Positions 9,411 to 17,605 of a DNA stretch of 64,000 nucleotides are shown here, one piece after another. Every line of letters starts with the position of its first letter. Positions within the stretch are counted from its first letter, which is position 1. The stretch covers positions 1 through 64,000 of the forward strand of contig CAYSTJ010000004.1 in assembly GCA_964434105.1 (NCBI GenBank). The letters run 5' to 3'. This DNA is from CAYNST01 sp964434105 (lineage in GTDB: Bacteria > Pseudomonadota > Gammaproteobacteria > Pseudomonadales > Cellvibrionaceae). The notes under the pieces were generated by a model. That model searched no databases, was not told where the DNA came from, and saw only the letters and a program-made list of their open reading frames with translations. Both the position numbers and the translations under genes were made by a program.

Positions 9411-10424
9411 ATGTTGATTAATATTCGTCGGCCCCACGAATGCCGGGAACATCAGGTTACGCCGGAAGCGGCTTATCTGAAGCGGCGCCTGCTGTTGCAG
9501 GGGGCAGGGCTTGTGGCGGGCATGTCGGCGATGCCGGCTCAGGCGGGGCTGCTGGATTTCCTGATGCCGGGGCGGGAGCCTGCCGGCAGGGAGCCAGCGG
9601 TTCGTCACGCGCTGGCATTCGCCGCGGCGAAAGCGGAACCGTCGCTGATAATAACGCCGGAGAGCAAAGCCACCACCCACAACAACTTCTATGAATTCGG
9701 CACGGGTAAAACCGACCCGGCACGTCACAGTCAATCGCTGCGCGTCAAACCATGGACGCTTCGCGTGGAAGGTGAAGTGAATAAGCCAGCCACTGTCGAT
9801 GTCTGGGAGGTGATGCAGGGCAGTGCGCTGGTAGAGCGTATTTATCGCATGCGTTGTGTGGAGGCCTGGTCGATGGTGATCCCCTGGGTGGGGCTGGAGC
9901 TTGGCAAGTTCTTGCGACGGTTCGAACCCACCGGCAAGGCGAAATATGTGGCGTTCGAGACGCTGTACGATCCGGAGCAGATGCCCGGCCAGAAAAGCCG
10001 TACAGCGGGTGGCGGAATCGATTACCCGTACGTGGAAGGCCTGCGTCTCGACGAGGCCATGCACCCTTTGACCCTGTTGGCGGTCGGCATGTACGGCCAG
10101 ACCCTGCCGCCGCAGAATGGCGCGCCGGTCAGGCTGGTAGTGCCGTGGAAATATGGCTTCAAGGGCATCAAGTCCATTGTGAGCATCCGTTTGATGGAGG
10201 CTATGCCGCCAACCAGCTGGAACCGTCTGGCACCGCAGGAGTACGGTTTTTATGCCAATGTTAACCCTGCGGTTGATCACCCTCGCTGGTCGCAGGCGAC
10301 GGAGCGTTTTATTGGTCCCGGCGGTGTACTGGACGTCACGCGCCAACCGACCCTGCCGTTCAATGGTTACGCAGATCAGGTGGCATCGCTGTATAGCGGT
10401 ATGGACCTGCGGCGCCAGTACTGA
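9411..10424 (+). CDS. msrP: Protein-methionine-sulfoxide reductase catalytic subunit
   Basis: A periplasmic molybdopterin enzyme that reduces methionine sulfoxide in oxidised envelope proteins. The 337-residue product starts at 9411 (GAGGA eight bases upstream) and has a twin-arginine signal (KRRLLLQGAGLVAG) near residue 20-30, ending about AQAG. MsrP/YedY landmarks: NNFYEFGTGKTDP, RCVEAWSMVIPW with the Mo-ligating Cys, and APVRLVVPWKYGFKGIKSI. msrQ begins four bases after the stop, giving the usual msrPQ operon. An upstream frame extending to 9312 is not needed. Confidence 0.95.
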   Translation: MLINIRRPHECREHQVTPEAAYLKRRLLLQGAGLVAGMSAMPAQAGLLDFLMPGREPAGREPAVRHALAFAAAKAEPSLIITPESKATTHNNFYEFGTGKTDPARHSQSLRVKPWTLRVEGEVNKPATVDVWEVMQGSALVERIYRMRCVEAWSMVIPWVGLELGKFLRRFEPTGKAKYVAFETLYDPEQMPGQKSRTAGGGIDYPYVEGLRLDEAMHPLTLLAVGMYGQTLPPQNGAPVRLVVPWKYGFKGIKSIVSIRLMEAMPPTSWNRLAPQEYGFYANVNPAVDHPRWSQATERFIGPGGVLDVTRQPTLPFNGYADQVASLYSGMDLRRQY

Positions 10425-10427
10425 CCG

Positions 10428-11051
10428 GTGGCTGCTTCCACGTCGCGCAACGTTGGTGTGGCCTGCATACTGGCTGCTGTGCATCTGGGTGCATCGCTGC
10501 CGCTGCTTTGGTTATGGGTGGCCATACAGCACGGTGCGCTGGGCGGCGACCCGGTGCAGGCGCTGATTCATTTTCTGGGAATGGGCGCATTGCGGTTGTT
10601 GTTACTGACACTGCTGGTAACGCCGCTGGTGAAATTTTTCGGGTGGTCGGCGCTCAATCGCCTGCGACGCCCCCTTGGATTGTGGTGTTTCGCGTGGGCC
10701 AGCCTGCACTTTGGCGTCTGGATGACCTTGGACCTGGCTCTCGAATGGTCACTGATTGGTGCGGAACTGGTAAAACGCACCTATATTCTGTTGGGGTTCA
10801 CCGCATGGTTGTTACTGGCCGGGCTGGCTATTACGTCTGTGCCGGGGCTTTTGCGTCGGATGGGGCGCCACTGGAAGCGTCTGCACGGGTTGATTTACCC
10901 GGTAGTAATTCTGGTCTGTATTCACTTCTGGTGGTCGGTTAAGAGCGGCTGGGTGGAGCCGGCCATTTATCTGACGCTGGCTATGGTGCTCCTGGGGATG
11001 CGTCGTGTCAAAATACAGCGGTGGTTCGCGTCTATTGGCGTCCGTCGTTGA
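10428..11051 (+). CDS. msrQ: Heme-binding membrane subunit of MsrPQ
   Basis: A 207-residue inner-membrane b-type cytochrome of the ferric-reductase-like (YedZ) family that passes quinol-derived electrons to MsrP. Around six hydrophobic helices are visible, with His residues in helices (CFAWASLHFGVW, RLHGLIYPVVILVCIHFWW) suitable as heme ligands. It starts at a GTG three bases after the msrP stop, which implies translational coupling. It ends 82 bases before another MITE-like copy, so msrPQ is bracketed by two direct copies of the same element. Confidence 0.93.
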   Translation: MAASTSRNVGVACILAAVHLGASLPLLWLWVAIQHGALGGDPVQALIHFLGMGALRLLLLTLLVTPLVKFFGWSALNRLRRPLGLWCFAWASLHFGVWMTLDLALEWSLIGAELVKRTYILLGFTAWLLLAGLAITSVPGLLRRMGRHWKRLHGLIYPVVILVCIHFWWSVKSGWVEPAIYLTLAMVLLGMRRVKIQRWFASIGVRR

Positions 11052-11133
11052 GGTGCATGCTGCCGCAGGCTTTCGGGGCAGCGACAGGACAGCGGAAAAC
11101 CCGCAATACAACCGTAAACATCAATAAAAATGC

Positions 11134-11337
11134 GTAACTGCTCAGCTCGTGTGGTCACTGTTCAGATTGCGCCCGGATTTGTTCAGGGCAAGGCGAAAAT
11201 GTGTGTTTACTTATGTAAATATGCCGGGCATCCTGCGCTTCGCCCTCCGGGTCAGGCGTTCTAACCGGTTCCCGACAGGTTTGCGACCATTTTTTAGCGC
11301 AGCGACGGGCAAATCGGGGCGTGAGCCGAATGGTTAC
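11134..11337. repeat. MITE-like element, copy B (204 bp)
   Basis: Same family and orientation as the copy at 8887-9099, with degraded ends (GTAACTGCTCAGCTCGTG at the left; the right end reads inverted as GTAACCATTCGGCTCAC). Interior matches include GCATCCTGCGCTTCGCCCTC and the CAAATCGGGGCGTGAG tail. It ends 23 bases before the start codon of the DUF481 gene, so it lies where that gene's promoter would be expected. Confidence 0.8.
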
Positions 11338-11360
11338 ACAAATTCCCAACAGGAGAGACA

Positions 11361-12149
11361 ATGAATAAATTCACCCTGGCTTTTGTTCTGGTGACTGCCA
11401 GTGCTGGCGCTGCCGCCCAGACTATCGAAAAGCCGTTGGCGGCCGATGTCGAACTTGGGCTGTTGATGACATCCGGCAACACAGACTCGACCGCGTTTAC
11501 CAGCAAGCTGCGGGTCCAGCAGGATCTGGCCCGCTGGCGCACGGATTATGTTCTGCAGGCGCTCTACAAAAAAGATCAGATCGATGTGGTAGAAGGGGGG
11601 ACGACGGTGGAAGAAAGCCGGGTGACCGCGGAGAAATATTTCGCATCGGCGCAAGGGGATTATAAGCTGGACAGCGAGCAGCGTGGTCTGTTTGTATTTG
11701 GGTCCTATGAAGAAGACAGATTCAGCGGCTACGATTATCAGGCGTCGGTGGCTGCGGGTTATTCGGATCGGTTATTCGGTACCCCAAACGCGTTTCTGGA
11801 CTACAGCGTCGGTCCGGGTTGGTCGTTCAATCGCACGGAACCTGTCCTCGATGGTACCGGCGCTGTGCTGGAAGGTAGTAAGACTGAGGAGTCTGCCATG
11901 GTCAGGGTTTCCGCTCACTACCAGTACAACTTCAGTGAAAACGCCAAATTCACGCAAAAACTCGCCAGCGATATTGCGCTGGAGTCTGGTGCCAACACCA
12001 AAAGTAAGGCGGAAACGGCACTCACCACCAACATCACCCGGGCGTTTGCGATGAAGGCATCCATTACGGTGACGCACAACACCGAAGTCCCACAGGATCG
12101 GTACAGCACGGATACCCACAGCGCCATCACCCTGGTGTATAGCCTCTGA
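11361..12149 (+). CDS. DUF481 outer-membrane beta-barrel (YdiY-like)
   Basis: A 262-residue protein of the DUF481 family, often annotated salt-induced outer-membrane protein. A signal peptide (cleavage near GAAAQ) is followed by alternating amphipathic strands with the family opening VELGLLMTSGNTDSTAF, YKLDSEQRGLFVFGSYEEDRFSGYD, and a final hydrophobic strand HSAITLVYSL. An AGGAGAGA ribosome site is six bases upstream. The molecular role of this family is not established. It appears to be transcribed alone, with a MITE-like copy immediately upstream. Confidence 0.87.
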   Translation: MNKFTLAFVLVTASAGAAAQTIEKPLAADVELGLLMTSGNTDSTAFTSKLRVQQDLARWRTDYVLQALYKKDQIDVVEGGTTVEESRVTAEKYFASAQGDYKLDSEQRGLFVFGSYEEDRFSGYDYQASVAAGYSDRLFGTPNAFLDYSVGPGWSFNRTEPVLDGTGAVLEGSKTEESAMVRVSAHYQYNFSENAKFTQKLASDIALESGANTKSKAETALTTNITRAFAMKASITVTHNTEVPQDRYSTDTHSAITLVYSL

Positions 12150-12372
12150 CCGCTTCCAGCGTGGGAATTTGCGAGCTGAAAAGGTTGTCGTCGCACCGTA
12201 TCTGCCCCGGTTGTCCAATTGCCGGGTTTGGTCCTTTGATCATGCCTGAACGGTGCCCGGCCGGGCGTGAACGGTATGCGGCCCTGTTACGATGGGCACG
12301 ACTGGATGGCGCCCGGGCGGGAGTGTTGGTATATTTCCCGCCAAATTACAGATCCGCATGTCAGGAGTACCT

Positions 12373-12897
12373 ATGTTAGGCGATTCACCCCGGCGCTATG
12401 GTGCCGTTACCAAGGCATTTCATTGGCTTATGGTGCTGCTGTTTTTGCAGCAATTTGCCAAGCTGGGCGACCGCATCAATGATGGGGAGCACTGGGTAGG
12501 GGACTTTTTCGGACCCTGGCATAACTTTGTCGGCACGCTGGTACTGACGCTGGTTGTTTTTCGGGTGATGTGGGCGTTCAGCCAGCGCCACCGGCGACCG
12601 CCCCACGAAGGACCAAGCGCCATAGTGGTGAAACTGGGGCACCTGATGCTCTACGTGTTTATGATATTGCTGCCGGTGACCGGGGTTCTCTATATGCTCG
12701 GCTACGGCTATGGTCTTAAATTTCTCAGTATCCCCCTGGTGGACCGGACGGGAGAGCAGATCGACTGGCTGGTGACACTGGGCAGTCTCCATGGTCCCGC
12801 TGCCTGGCTGTTTCTGCTGACCATCTTTGGGCATGTCGGCGCTGCCTTGTTTCACCACTTTATTTTCCGGGACGGTATTCTGCGGCGCATGATTTGA
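12373..12897 (+). CDS. Cytochrome b561 family protein
   Basis: A 174-residue inner-membrane di-heme cytochrome b. Four helices are visible with the expected histidines: AVTKAFHWLMVLL, FGPWHNFVGTLVL, VVKLGHLMLYVFMILLPVTG, and LGSLHGPAAWLFLLTIFGHVGAALFHHF. The GYGYGLKFLSIP loop is typical of YceJ/CybB-like proteins, which oxidise quinol and hand electrons to a periplasmic partner. Start chosen at 12373 because AGGAG sits five bases upstream; a longer frame from 12292 lacks one. No obvious partner (for example a YceI protein) is adjacent. Confidence 0.9.
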   Translation: MLGDSPRRYGAVTKAFHWLMVLLFLQQFAKLGDRINDGEHWVGDFFGPWHNFVGTLVLTLVVFRVMWAFSQRHRRPPHEGPSAIVVKLGHLMLYVFMILLPVTGVLYMLGYGYGLKFLSIPLVDRTGEQIDWLVTLGSLHGPAAWLFLLTIFGHVGAALFHHFIFRDGILRRMI

Positions 12898-13086
12898 GGC
12901 GGGGCCTGTGGCAGCCCGTTTGATTTCGGGGAAGCGCAGTCTCTACAGTCATTAAGCTTGCGTAATGTATGGGTTTGGGTTGGTGATCGCGGCGGAGGCA
13001 CGGGAGCTGCCTCAGGGCCTGAGCGGCCATATCGGGAGGGTGGTGCACATTTATCACGATGGCCGCGTGTTGACGGATGAATCGGT

Positions 13087-13848
13087 CTAGTTTTTTATTC
13101 GATAACCAGTTTTGAAAATCCACCAGACAATGACAGTGCACAGCAGTACAAATGTCAGCGTCAGCGCCAGACTGACGCTTAGGCTGACATCGCCGGCTCC
13201 ATAGAAGCTCCAGCGGAAACCGCTGACAAGATAGACAACCGGGTTGAACAGGCTGAGGGTCTGCCAGAGCGGTGGTAACATGGTGATTGAATAAAACGTG
13301 CCTCCGAGAAAAGTTAAGGGCGTAATTATCATCAGCGGAATAATCTGCAACTTTTCAAACCCGTCGGCCCACACACCAATTATAAAACCGAGCAGACTGA
13401 ATGATACTGACGTAAGTGTCAGGAACAGTACCATCCAAACTGGATGCTGAATCTCAAAGGAAACAAATAGCCGCGCCGTGACCAGTATCAGAACGCCGAG
13501 AATAATCGATTTGGTGGCAGCGGCACCGACGTAGCCGATGACAATTTCCAGCGCTGAAATCGGTGCGGAGAGAATTTCATATATCGTGCCACTGAAACGC
13601 GGCATATAGATTCCAAACGAGGCGTTGGAAACGCTGTGCGTCATCAGGGACAGCATAATCAGGCCCGGTACAATATAGGCGCTATAGGGCACGCCTCCGA
13701 TATCCACCATGCGCGAGCCAATCGCCGACCCAAACACAACAAAATAGAGCGTGGTGGATAATACCGGCGAGGCAACGCTTTGCATGAGGGTGCGCACGGT
13801 GCGGGCCATTTCAAACAAATAGATAGCGCGTATCGAATAAAAATTCAT
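13087..13848 (-). CDS. ABC-2 type exporter permease
   Basis: A 253-residue membrane subunit of the ABC-2/YadH type with about six helices. Typical motifs are present: YSAYIVPGLIMLSLM, the GTIYEILSAPISALEIVIGYVGAAATKS loop, and TFLGGTFYSITMLPPLWQ before NPVVYLVSGFRW. It forms an exporter with the ATPase encoded just upstream; the ATPase stop and this start overlap as ATGA, so the two are translationally coupled. Substrate unknown. YadGH-type exporters are broadly linked to envelope or drug export, which is family knowledge and not evidence for this pair. Confidence 0.9.
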   Translation of the reverse strand: MNFYSIRAIYLFEMARTVRTLMQSVASPVLSTTLYFVVFGSAIGSRMVDIGGVPYSAYIVPGLIMLSLMTHSVSNASFGIYMPRFSGTIYEILSAPISALEIVIGYVGAAATKSIILGVLILVTARLFVSFEIQHPVWMVLFLTLTSVSFSLLGFIIGVWADGFEKLQIIPLMIITPLTFLGGTFYSITMLPPLWQTLSLFNPVVYLVSGFRWSFYGAGDVSLSVSLALTLTFVLLCTVIVWWIFKTGYRIKN

Positions 13849-14789
13849 GTTCTGTCTCTCACGAGGTCCACAAAAATATCCTCAAGCGAACTTTGCCGGG
13901 TATTCAGATCCCGAAACTCTATACCGGCTTCGTCGAGGTTGCGTAACAGTTGGGCGATGCCGCTATGGTCCTTCTGCGAATCAAAGGTGTATACCAGCTC
14001 CAGGCCACTTTCCTGAAGTGTCAACGGATAACCGTCCAGGGCATCCGGCAGCTGTTGGAGTGGGTGGGCCAGTTGCAGGGTGAGTTGCTTCTTGCCGAGC
14101 TGACGCATTAACCGGTGTTTTTCTTCAATCAAAATAATTTCGCCGCCGCGGATTACGCCAATGCGATCCGCCATCTGTTCGGCCTCTTCAATATAATGGG
14201 TTGTCAGAATGATGGTTACACCCTGTGCCCGCAGGTCTTTTACCATGTTCCACATGTCATGCCGCAACTCCACATCAACGCCGGCTGTCGGTTCATCGAG
14301 AAACAGGATACGTGGCTGATGGGCCAGCGCCTTGGCAATCAGCACCCGGCGTTTCATGCCGCCCGATAACGTCATAATGCGGCTATTGCGTTTATCCCAG
14401 AGCGAAAGCCCGCGCAATACGCTTTCGATGTGCGCATCATCCGGCGGCAGTCCTTTCAGGCCACGACTGAAGCGGACCGTGGCCCAGACACTTTCAAACG
14501 CGTCAGTGGAAAGCTCCTGTGGCACCAGTCCGATTTTGCGCCGGGCTGCGCGGTAATCCCGGACGATATCGTGACCATCGGCGGTCGCGTGACCGGAACT
14601 CGGATTGACGATGCCGCACAGAATGCTGATCAGCGTGGTTTTACCTGCACCGTTGGGGCCCAGCAGGGCAAAAATTTCTCCGGCGCGGATATCCAGGTTG
14701 ATATTTTTCAAGGCGTGCAGTCCGGAGCTGTATGTTTTGCTCAGGTTTTTTACCGAGATTACGGGGATGGAGCTGTCGGAGTTGGTCAT
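13845..14789 (-). CDS. ABC exporter ATPase (YadG-like)
   Basis: A 314-residue nucleotide-binding subunit: Walker A GPNGAGKTTL, Q-loop LVPQELS, signature LSGGMKRR, Walker B ILFLDEPTAGVD, switch His in LTTHYIEEA. The C-terminal extension (DLNTRQSSLEDIFVDLV) is characteristic of ABC-2 exporter ATPases. Start chosen at 14789, which begins MTNSDSS; an ATG at 14846 would add an Arg/Pro-rich N-terminus not typical of the family. It overlaps the permease by four bases. The 316 bases upstream (14790-15105) contain no recognised gene. Confidence 0.9.
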   Translation of the reverse strand: MTNSDSSIPVISVKNLSKTYSSGLHALKNINLDIRAGEIFALLGPNGAGKTTLISILCGIVNPSSGHATADGHDIVRDYRAARRKIGLVPQELSTDAFESVWATVRFSRGLKGLPPDDAHIESVLRGLSLWDKRNSRIMTLSGGMKRRVLIAKALAHQPRILFLDEPTAGVDVELRHDMWNMVKDLRAQGVTIILTTHYIEEAEQMADRIGVIRGGEIILIEEKHRLMRQLGKKQLTLQLAHPLQQLPDALDGYPLTLQESGLELVYTFDSQKDHSGIAQLLRNLDEAGIEFRDLNTRQSSLEDIFVDLVRDRT

Positions 14790-15105
14790 GTACAAAGCGT
14801 CTTGATTGGAGGGCAAACTGAAAGCAGGCCTGGGCCGCAGGCACATCAGACCCAGTCAGGCCGATGAATCTCGCGGGCTAACATACCACACATTTTTTAA
14901 TCGATTTTTGATTTTTTGGTTTCGCTATTATCCGGAAAGCGCGATATAGCAATTCAGTCTTCACTATTGATGGTACGGGCAGGGCGGTTCTTTCGATCGA
15001 CAGTATACTTTATTTAATGCCGATGTCGCTGACCCGAATCCCCGTGTCGGTGCATTTCCGCATGCTGTGACGTATTTCCTTGAGAGCCTCACGGAGGTAG
15101 ATCCA

Positions 15106-15486
15106 ATGAATGCCAAATCCATGTTAATCCCGTATCTTTGCCTGGGTGGTCTCATATCCGCCCCCGTATGGGCTGACGCCGACCTGAATCCTGCCCGGTC
15201 CGACACGTCGTCTGCGAACATTCATCCCGCTGAAGCCACGACGGAGGACGCAACCATGGCAGAGGACAGGCAGGCAATGGAAGGTCGGGGTGAAGTGCGT
15301 ACCAACGCCTATTGGGACGAGGAAGAGGAAGAGAACCTGGCCGATGAGGGGTTTGAAGTAAAAGCCAGCTACGATCCGACCGACGATGCCAGCCCGGCTG
15401 AGCTACAGGCCGATGGGCAGGATATGCCAGTTGAACGTCGCTATCGCGAAGAGATTACAGTCGAAGAAATTCTACCGGGCGAATAG
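15106..15486 (+). CDS. Small acidic secreted protein, unknown function
   Basis: 126 residues with a signal peptide (hydrophobic core around residues 7-18, probable cleavage after APVWA). The mature part is very rich in Asp and Glu (for example DEEEEENLADE) and has no cysteines, repeats or recognisable domain. A strong GGAGGT site lies eight bases before the chosen ATG; an earlier ATG at 15067 lacks one. A 32-base stretch inside the gene (15255-15286) recurs with 28 matches at 15545-15576, just downstream. Not recognised as a named family. Confidence 0.65.
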   Translation: MNAKSMLIPYLCLGGLISAPVWADADLNPARSDTSSANIHPAEATTEDATMAEDRQAMEGRGEVRTNAYWDEEEEENLADEGFEVKASYDPTDDASPAELQADGQDMPVERRYREEITVEEILPGE

Positions 15487-15583
15487 CCTCTGTAAATTGC
15501 CGGATCATAAACTGGATTTCCTGAGGAAAGCCATGGCGTAGAGTCATGGCTGAGGACTGGCAGGCAATAGGAGGTCTATTTCC

Positions 15584-15628
15584 AAGGACAGGCACTTGGC
15601 GTTTCTTAGAATTCTCAAGGACAGGCAC
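15584..15628 (-). repeat. REP-like repeats downstream of the RAYT gene
   Basis: Two copies of AAGGACAGGCAC (15584-15595 and 15617-15628). These are the reverse complement of the GTGCCTGTCC motif that recurs on the other side of the transposase gene, so the gene is flanked by oppositely oriented repeats. The rest of the 15487-15799 interval holds no gene. Confidence 0.7.
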
Positions 15629-15799
15629 TGTTTGAAGAGCAAGCAAAGGTTTATCCGTGGCTCGCATCAGTAGCCCGGATCACTGTCTGAGGGTAGGTGT
15701 CGCGCCGATTTGCAATTTGTATAGGGTTTGATGAAGTAAAGACGAGCAGCGCTGAGGGTTCCAATCCTTGAATTGGATAGGCAACATGCGACGGGAAAG

Positions 15800-16771
15800 T
15801 TAAGGCGCTTTTCGCATCCGCTGGCTGCGCGGGTGGAATCGACGGTAATAATTTTTCTCAAACTGCGTGGCGTTCTCGAGCCAGGTTTTCGGGTCGAGAG
15901 CTAGCCGTTGCAGGATTGGAGGCTGTTGCTGAGATATACCACCGCGCTTGTCGCCCCGAATCAGGCGCCCGGTGTAGTCGACCAGCTTGAGATAGTCTGC
16001 TAGGGAAAACATAATGCCATTCTGTTCATCGCCGGTCGCTGCGCCTTCAAAAATCGCAAGTGGCTTCAGTGGTAAGTCGAAAGTCAAAAGCGCTTGCAAT
16101 TCGACTTGCTCTATTACCGCATCGGTCACGTCGAAGGCAGGATGAATGCGTTCCTTGATGCTGGTGTACTCCGATGTTTCGGGTGTTTTGGCCATATCGG
16201 CACGTACAGGGTTCAAATCGACGTAGGCCATGCAGGAGAGTAGGGCCTCTTCGGACAGTAGAGCCTGGGATCGGTAACGGCCTTCCCAGAAATGACCTGT
16301 GCAACCATCTTCTTTGTTGGCCTGGCGCGCAATAGGTTCATTCAGGCACTTCATAAACCAGCTCAGGCTCGTCAGGCGATCTCGAAAGACCGCAATACAG
16401 TCATCTACCGTCTGCTGCTCCGCGGAGCGTAAGTTCTCGCCATTGACCCATTTCTGAATCAGTAGGGGGCCTTTGTAGAGGCAAGTCCAGCGGCGGACAA
16501 CTTCCTCATCGGAGAGGTCATCGAACTGCCCGGGGCAAAGCTTGACAACCAGATGGATATGGTTGGACATGACAGCGTAGGCACAGATGTCGATGGCGAA
16601 GAGTGATGAGAGCAGTCGGATTCGGTTTTCGATCCACTGTCGCCGGTGCTCATAGTCTCTGTCGTTGATATGATCCCGACCACAAAGGTAGGTGCGGCGC
16701 ACGCAGCGGGACACGATATGGTAATAGGGGGTATCCTGAACGGAGATTTGTTCGTTGCGCGGTCGGGTCAT
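15800..16771 (-). CDS. REP-associated tyrosine transposase (RAYT)
   Basis: A 323-residue Y1-transposase-fold protein of the RAYT (TnpA-REP, IS200/IS605-related) family, which is domesticated and linked to spreading of REP sequences. N-terminus TPYYHIVSRCVRRTYLCG, and the metal-binding HUH-type pair His71-Ile-His73 in MSNHIHLVV. GHFWEGRYRSQAL and MAYVDLNPVRA are further RAYT signature stretches. Start chosen at 16771, with AAAGGAC upstream; a longer frame to 16831 has no better site. The gene is flanked on both sides by copies of a short GCCTGTCC motif, as expected for a RAYT and its cognate repeats. It appears intact. Confidence 0.9.
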   Translation of the reverse strand: MTRPRNEQISVQDTPYYHIVSRCVRRTYLCGRDHINDRDYEHRRQWIENRIRLLSSLFAIDICAYAVMSNHIHLVVKLCPGQFDDLSDEEVVRRWTCLYKGPLLIQKWVNGENLRSAEQQTVDDCIAVFRDRLTSLSWFMKCLNEPIARQANKEDGCTGHFWEGRYRSQALLSEEALLSCMAYVDLNPVRADMAKTPETSEYTSIKERIHPAFDVTDAVIEQVELQALLTFDLPLKPLAIFEGAATGDEQNGIMFSLADYLKLVDYTGRLIRGDKRGGISQQQPPILQRLALDPKTWLENATQFEKNYYRRFHPRSQRMRKAP

Positions 16772-16850
16772 CGAATAGTCCTTTAGTCGGTCGACGGATG
16801 AAAGGTTAATGCGCAGGGCAGTTGCTGTCAACCTTGAAACAATGAAACGC

Positions 16851-16986
16851 GCCTGTCCTTGATTTTGTGCTGTGTGCCTGTCCCTGGTTTTCTGGTTTAT
16901 GAAACGCGCCTGTCCCTGATTTTTCGTATTGTTCTGCGTGCCTGTCCCTGGTTTTCCTGGTTTTGTGCTGTGTGCCTGTCCCTGGT
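16851..16986 (+). repeat. REP-like repeats upstream of the RAYT gene
   Basis: Five copies of GCCTGTCC(C/T)T at about 16851, 16876, 16908, 16940 and 16974, separated by T- and G-rich spacers (TGGTTTTCTGGTTTT). They are opposite in orientation to the two copies at 15584-15628. The motif is shared with the larger array at 20569-20997. Confidence 0.8.
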
Positions 16987-17006
16987 TTTCTGGTTTTGTG
17001 GTTTTT

Positions 17007-17041
17007 GATCTGAACAGTTACGAAACGAGCTGAATAGTTAC
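17007..17041 (-). repeat. MITE-like element, solo left end
   Basis: Read on the minus strand this 35-base piece begins GTAACTATTCAGCTCGTTTC and continues into the second motif ending CAGATC, matching the left end of the copy at 42416. It stops at the RAYT repeats, so only one end survives. Confidence 0.75.
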
Positions 17042-17131
17042 GTTTGGGTTTTATTCTCGATTGACATTGCCCGCTTCCTGCAGGCTGAGCTGTAGTCCAG
17101 AATTACCGTCTGCGGTATCAGTTTAGTCCTG

Positions 17132-17407
17132 TTATTGTTTGTTCTTGATCAGCAGGGCTACGCCAATACCGACACCGAGGCCAATGGCCAGTCCGCTGGC
17201 GAGGTACCACGGATGCTGTGAAATTGTTTGGGTGGTGTTTTGTATGGCGCGGTTGACGTCTTTGCCCCGAAGACGGTCAACCATTGTACTCAGGCTTTTG
17301 TTGAAATCGCCAAGTACCGACTCGAGGGTCTCCCGGGTTTTGGTATTGGCGGTTAATTCACTGGCAGAGTCTTTGGTATTTCTCAGAAAATCGTTGGTCG
17401 CGTTCAT
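17132..17407 (-). CDS. DUF883 (ElaB/YqjD-like) membrane-anchored protein
   Basis: 91 residues: a hydrophilic helical region followed by HPWYLASGLAIGLGVGIGVALLI, the glycine-rich C-terminal membrane anchor typical of ElaB/YqjD/DUF883 proteins, and a short basic tail. Members of this family associate with ribosomes or the inner membrane in stationary phase; that is family knowledge. Start chosen at 17407, with AAAGGAG seven bases upstream. Divergent from the LDH-like gene. Confidence 0.85.
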   Translation of the reverse strand: MNATNDFLRNTKDSASELTANTKTRETLESVLGDFNKSLSTMVDRLRGKDVNRAIQNTTQTISQHPWYLASGLAIGLGVGIGVALLIKNKQ

Positions 17408-17605
17408 GATCGCTCCTTTGACTATCAAAATGGTGTGAGTAAAGCGGTATAAAAACTTGCAAGAACTTAACCAGAAAAGTGATACTCCATCGAAATCTTC
17501 CTGATTTTCGACCGATAGGACGGTTGTGATAGGCTGACGGTAATATTGATAAGTGTCGGTGGGAGCTGAACGGGCGGCGGATGACTTGATAGCGGAGGTG
17601 GTTAA

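Noticed and set aside
9369..10484. 371-codon minus-strand frame opposite msrP
   Set aside because: Antisense shadow of a GC-rich gene; no family resemblance, and msrP is certain.
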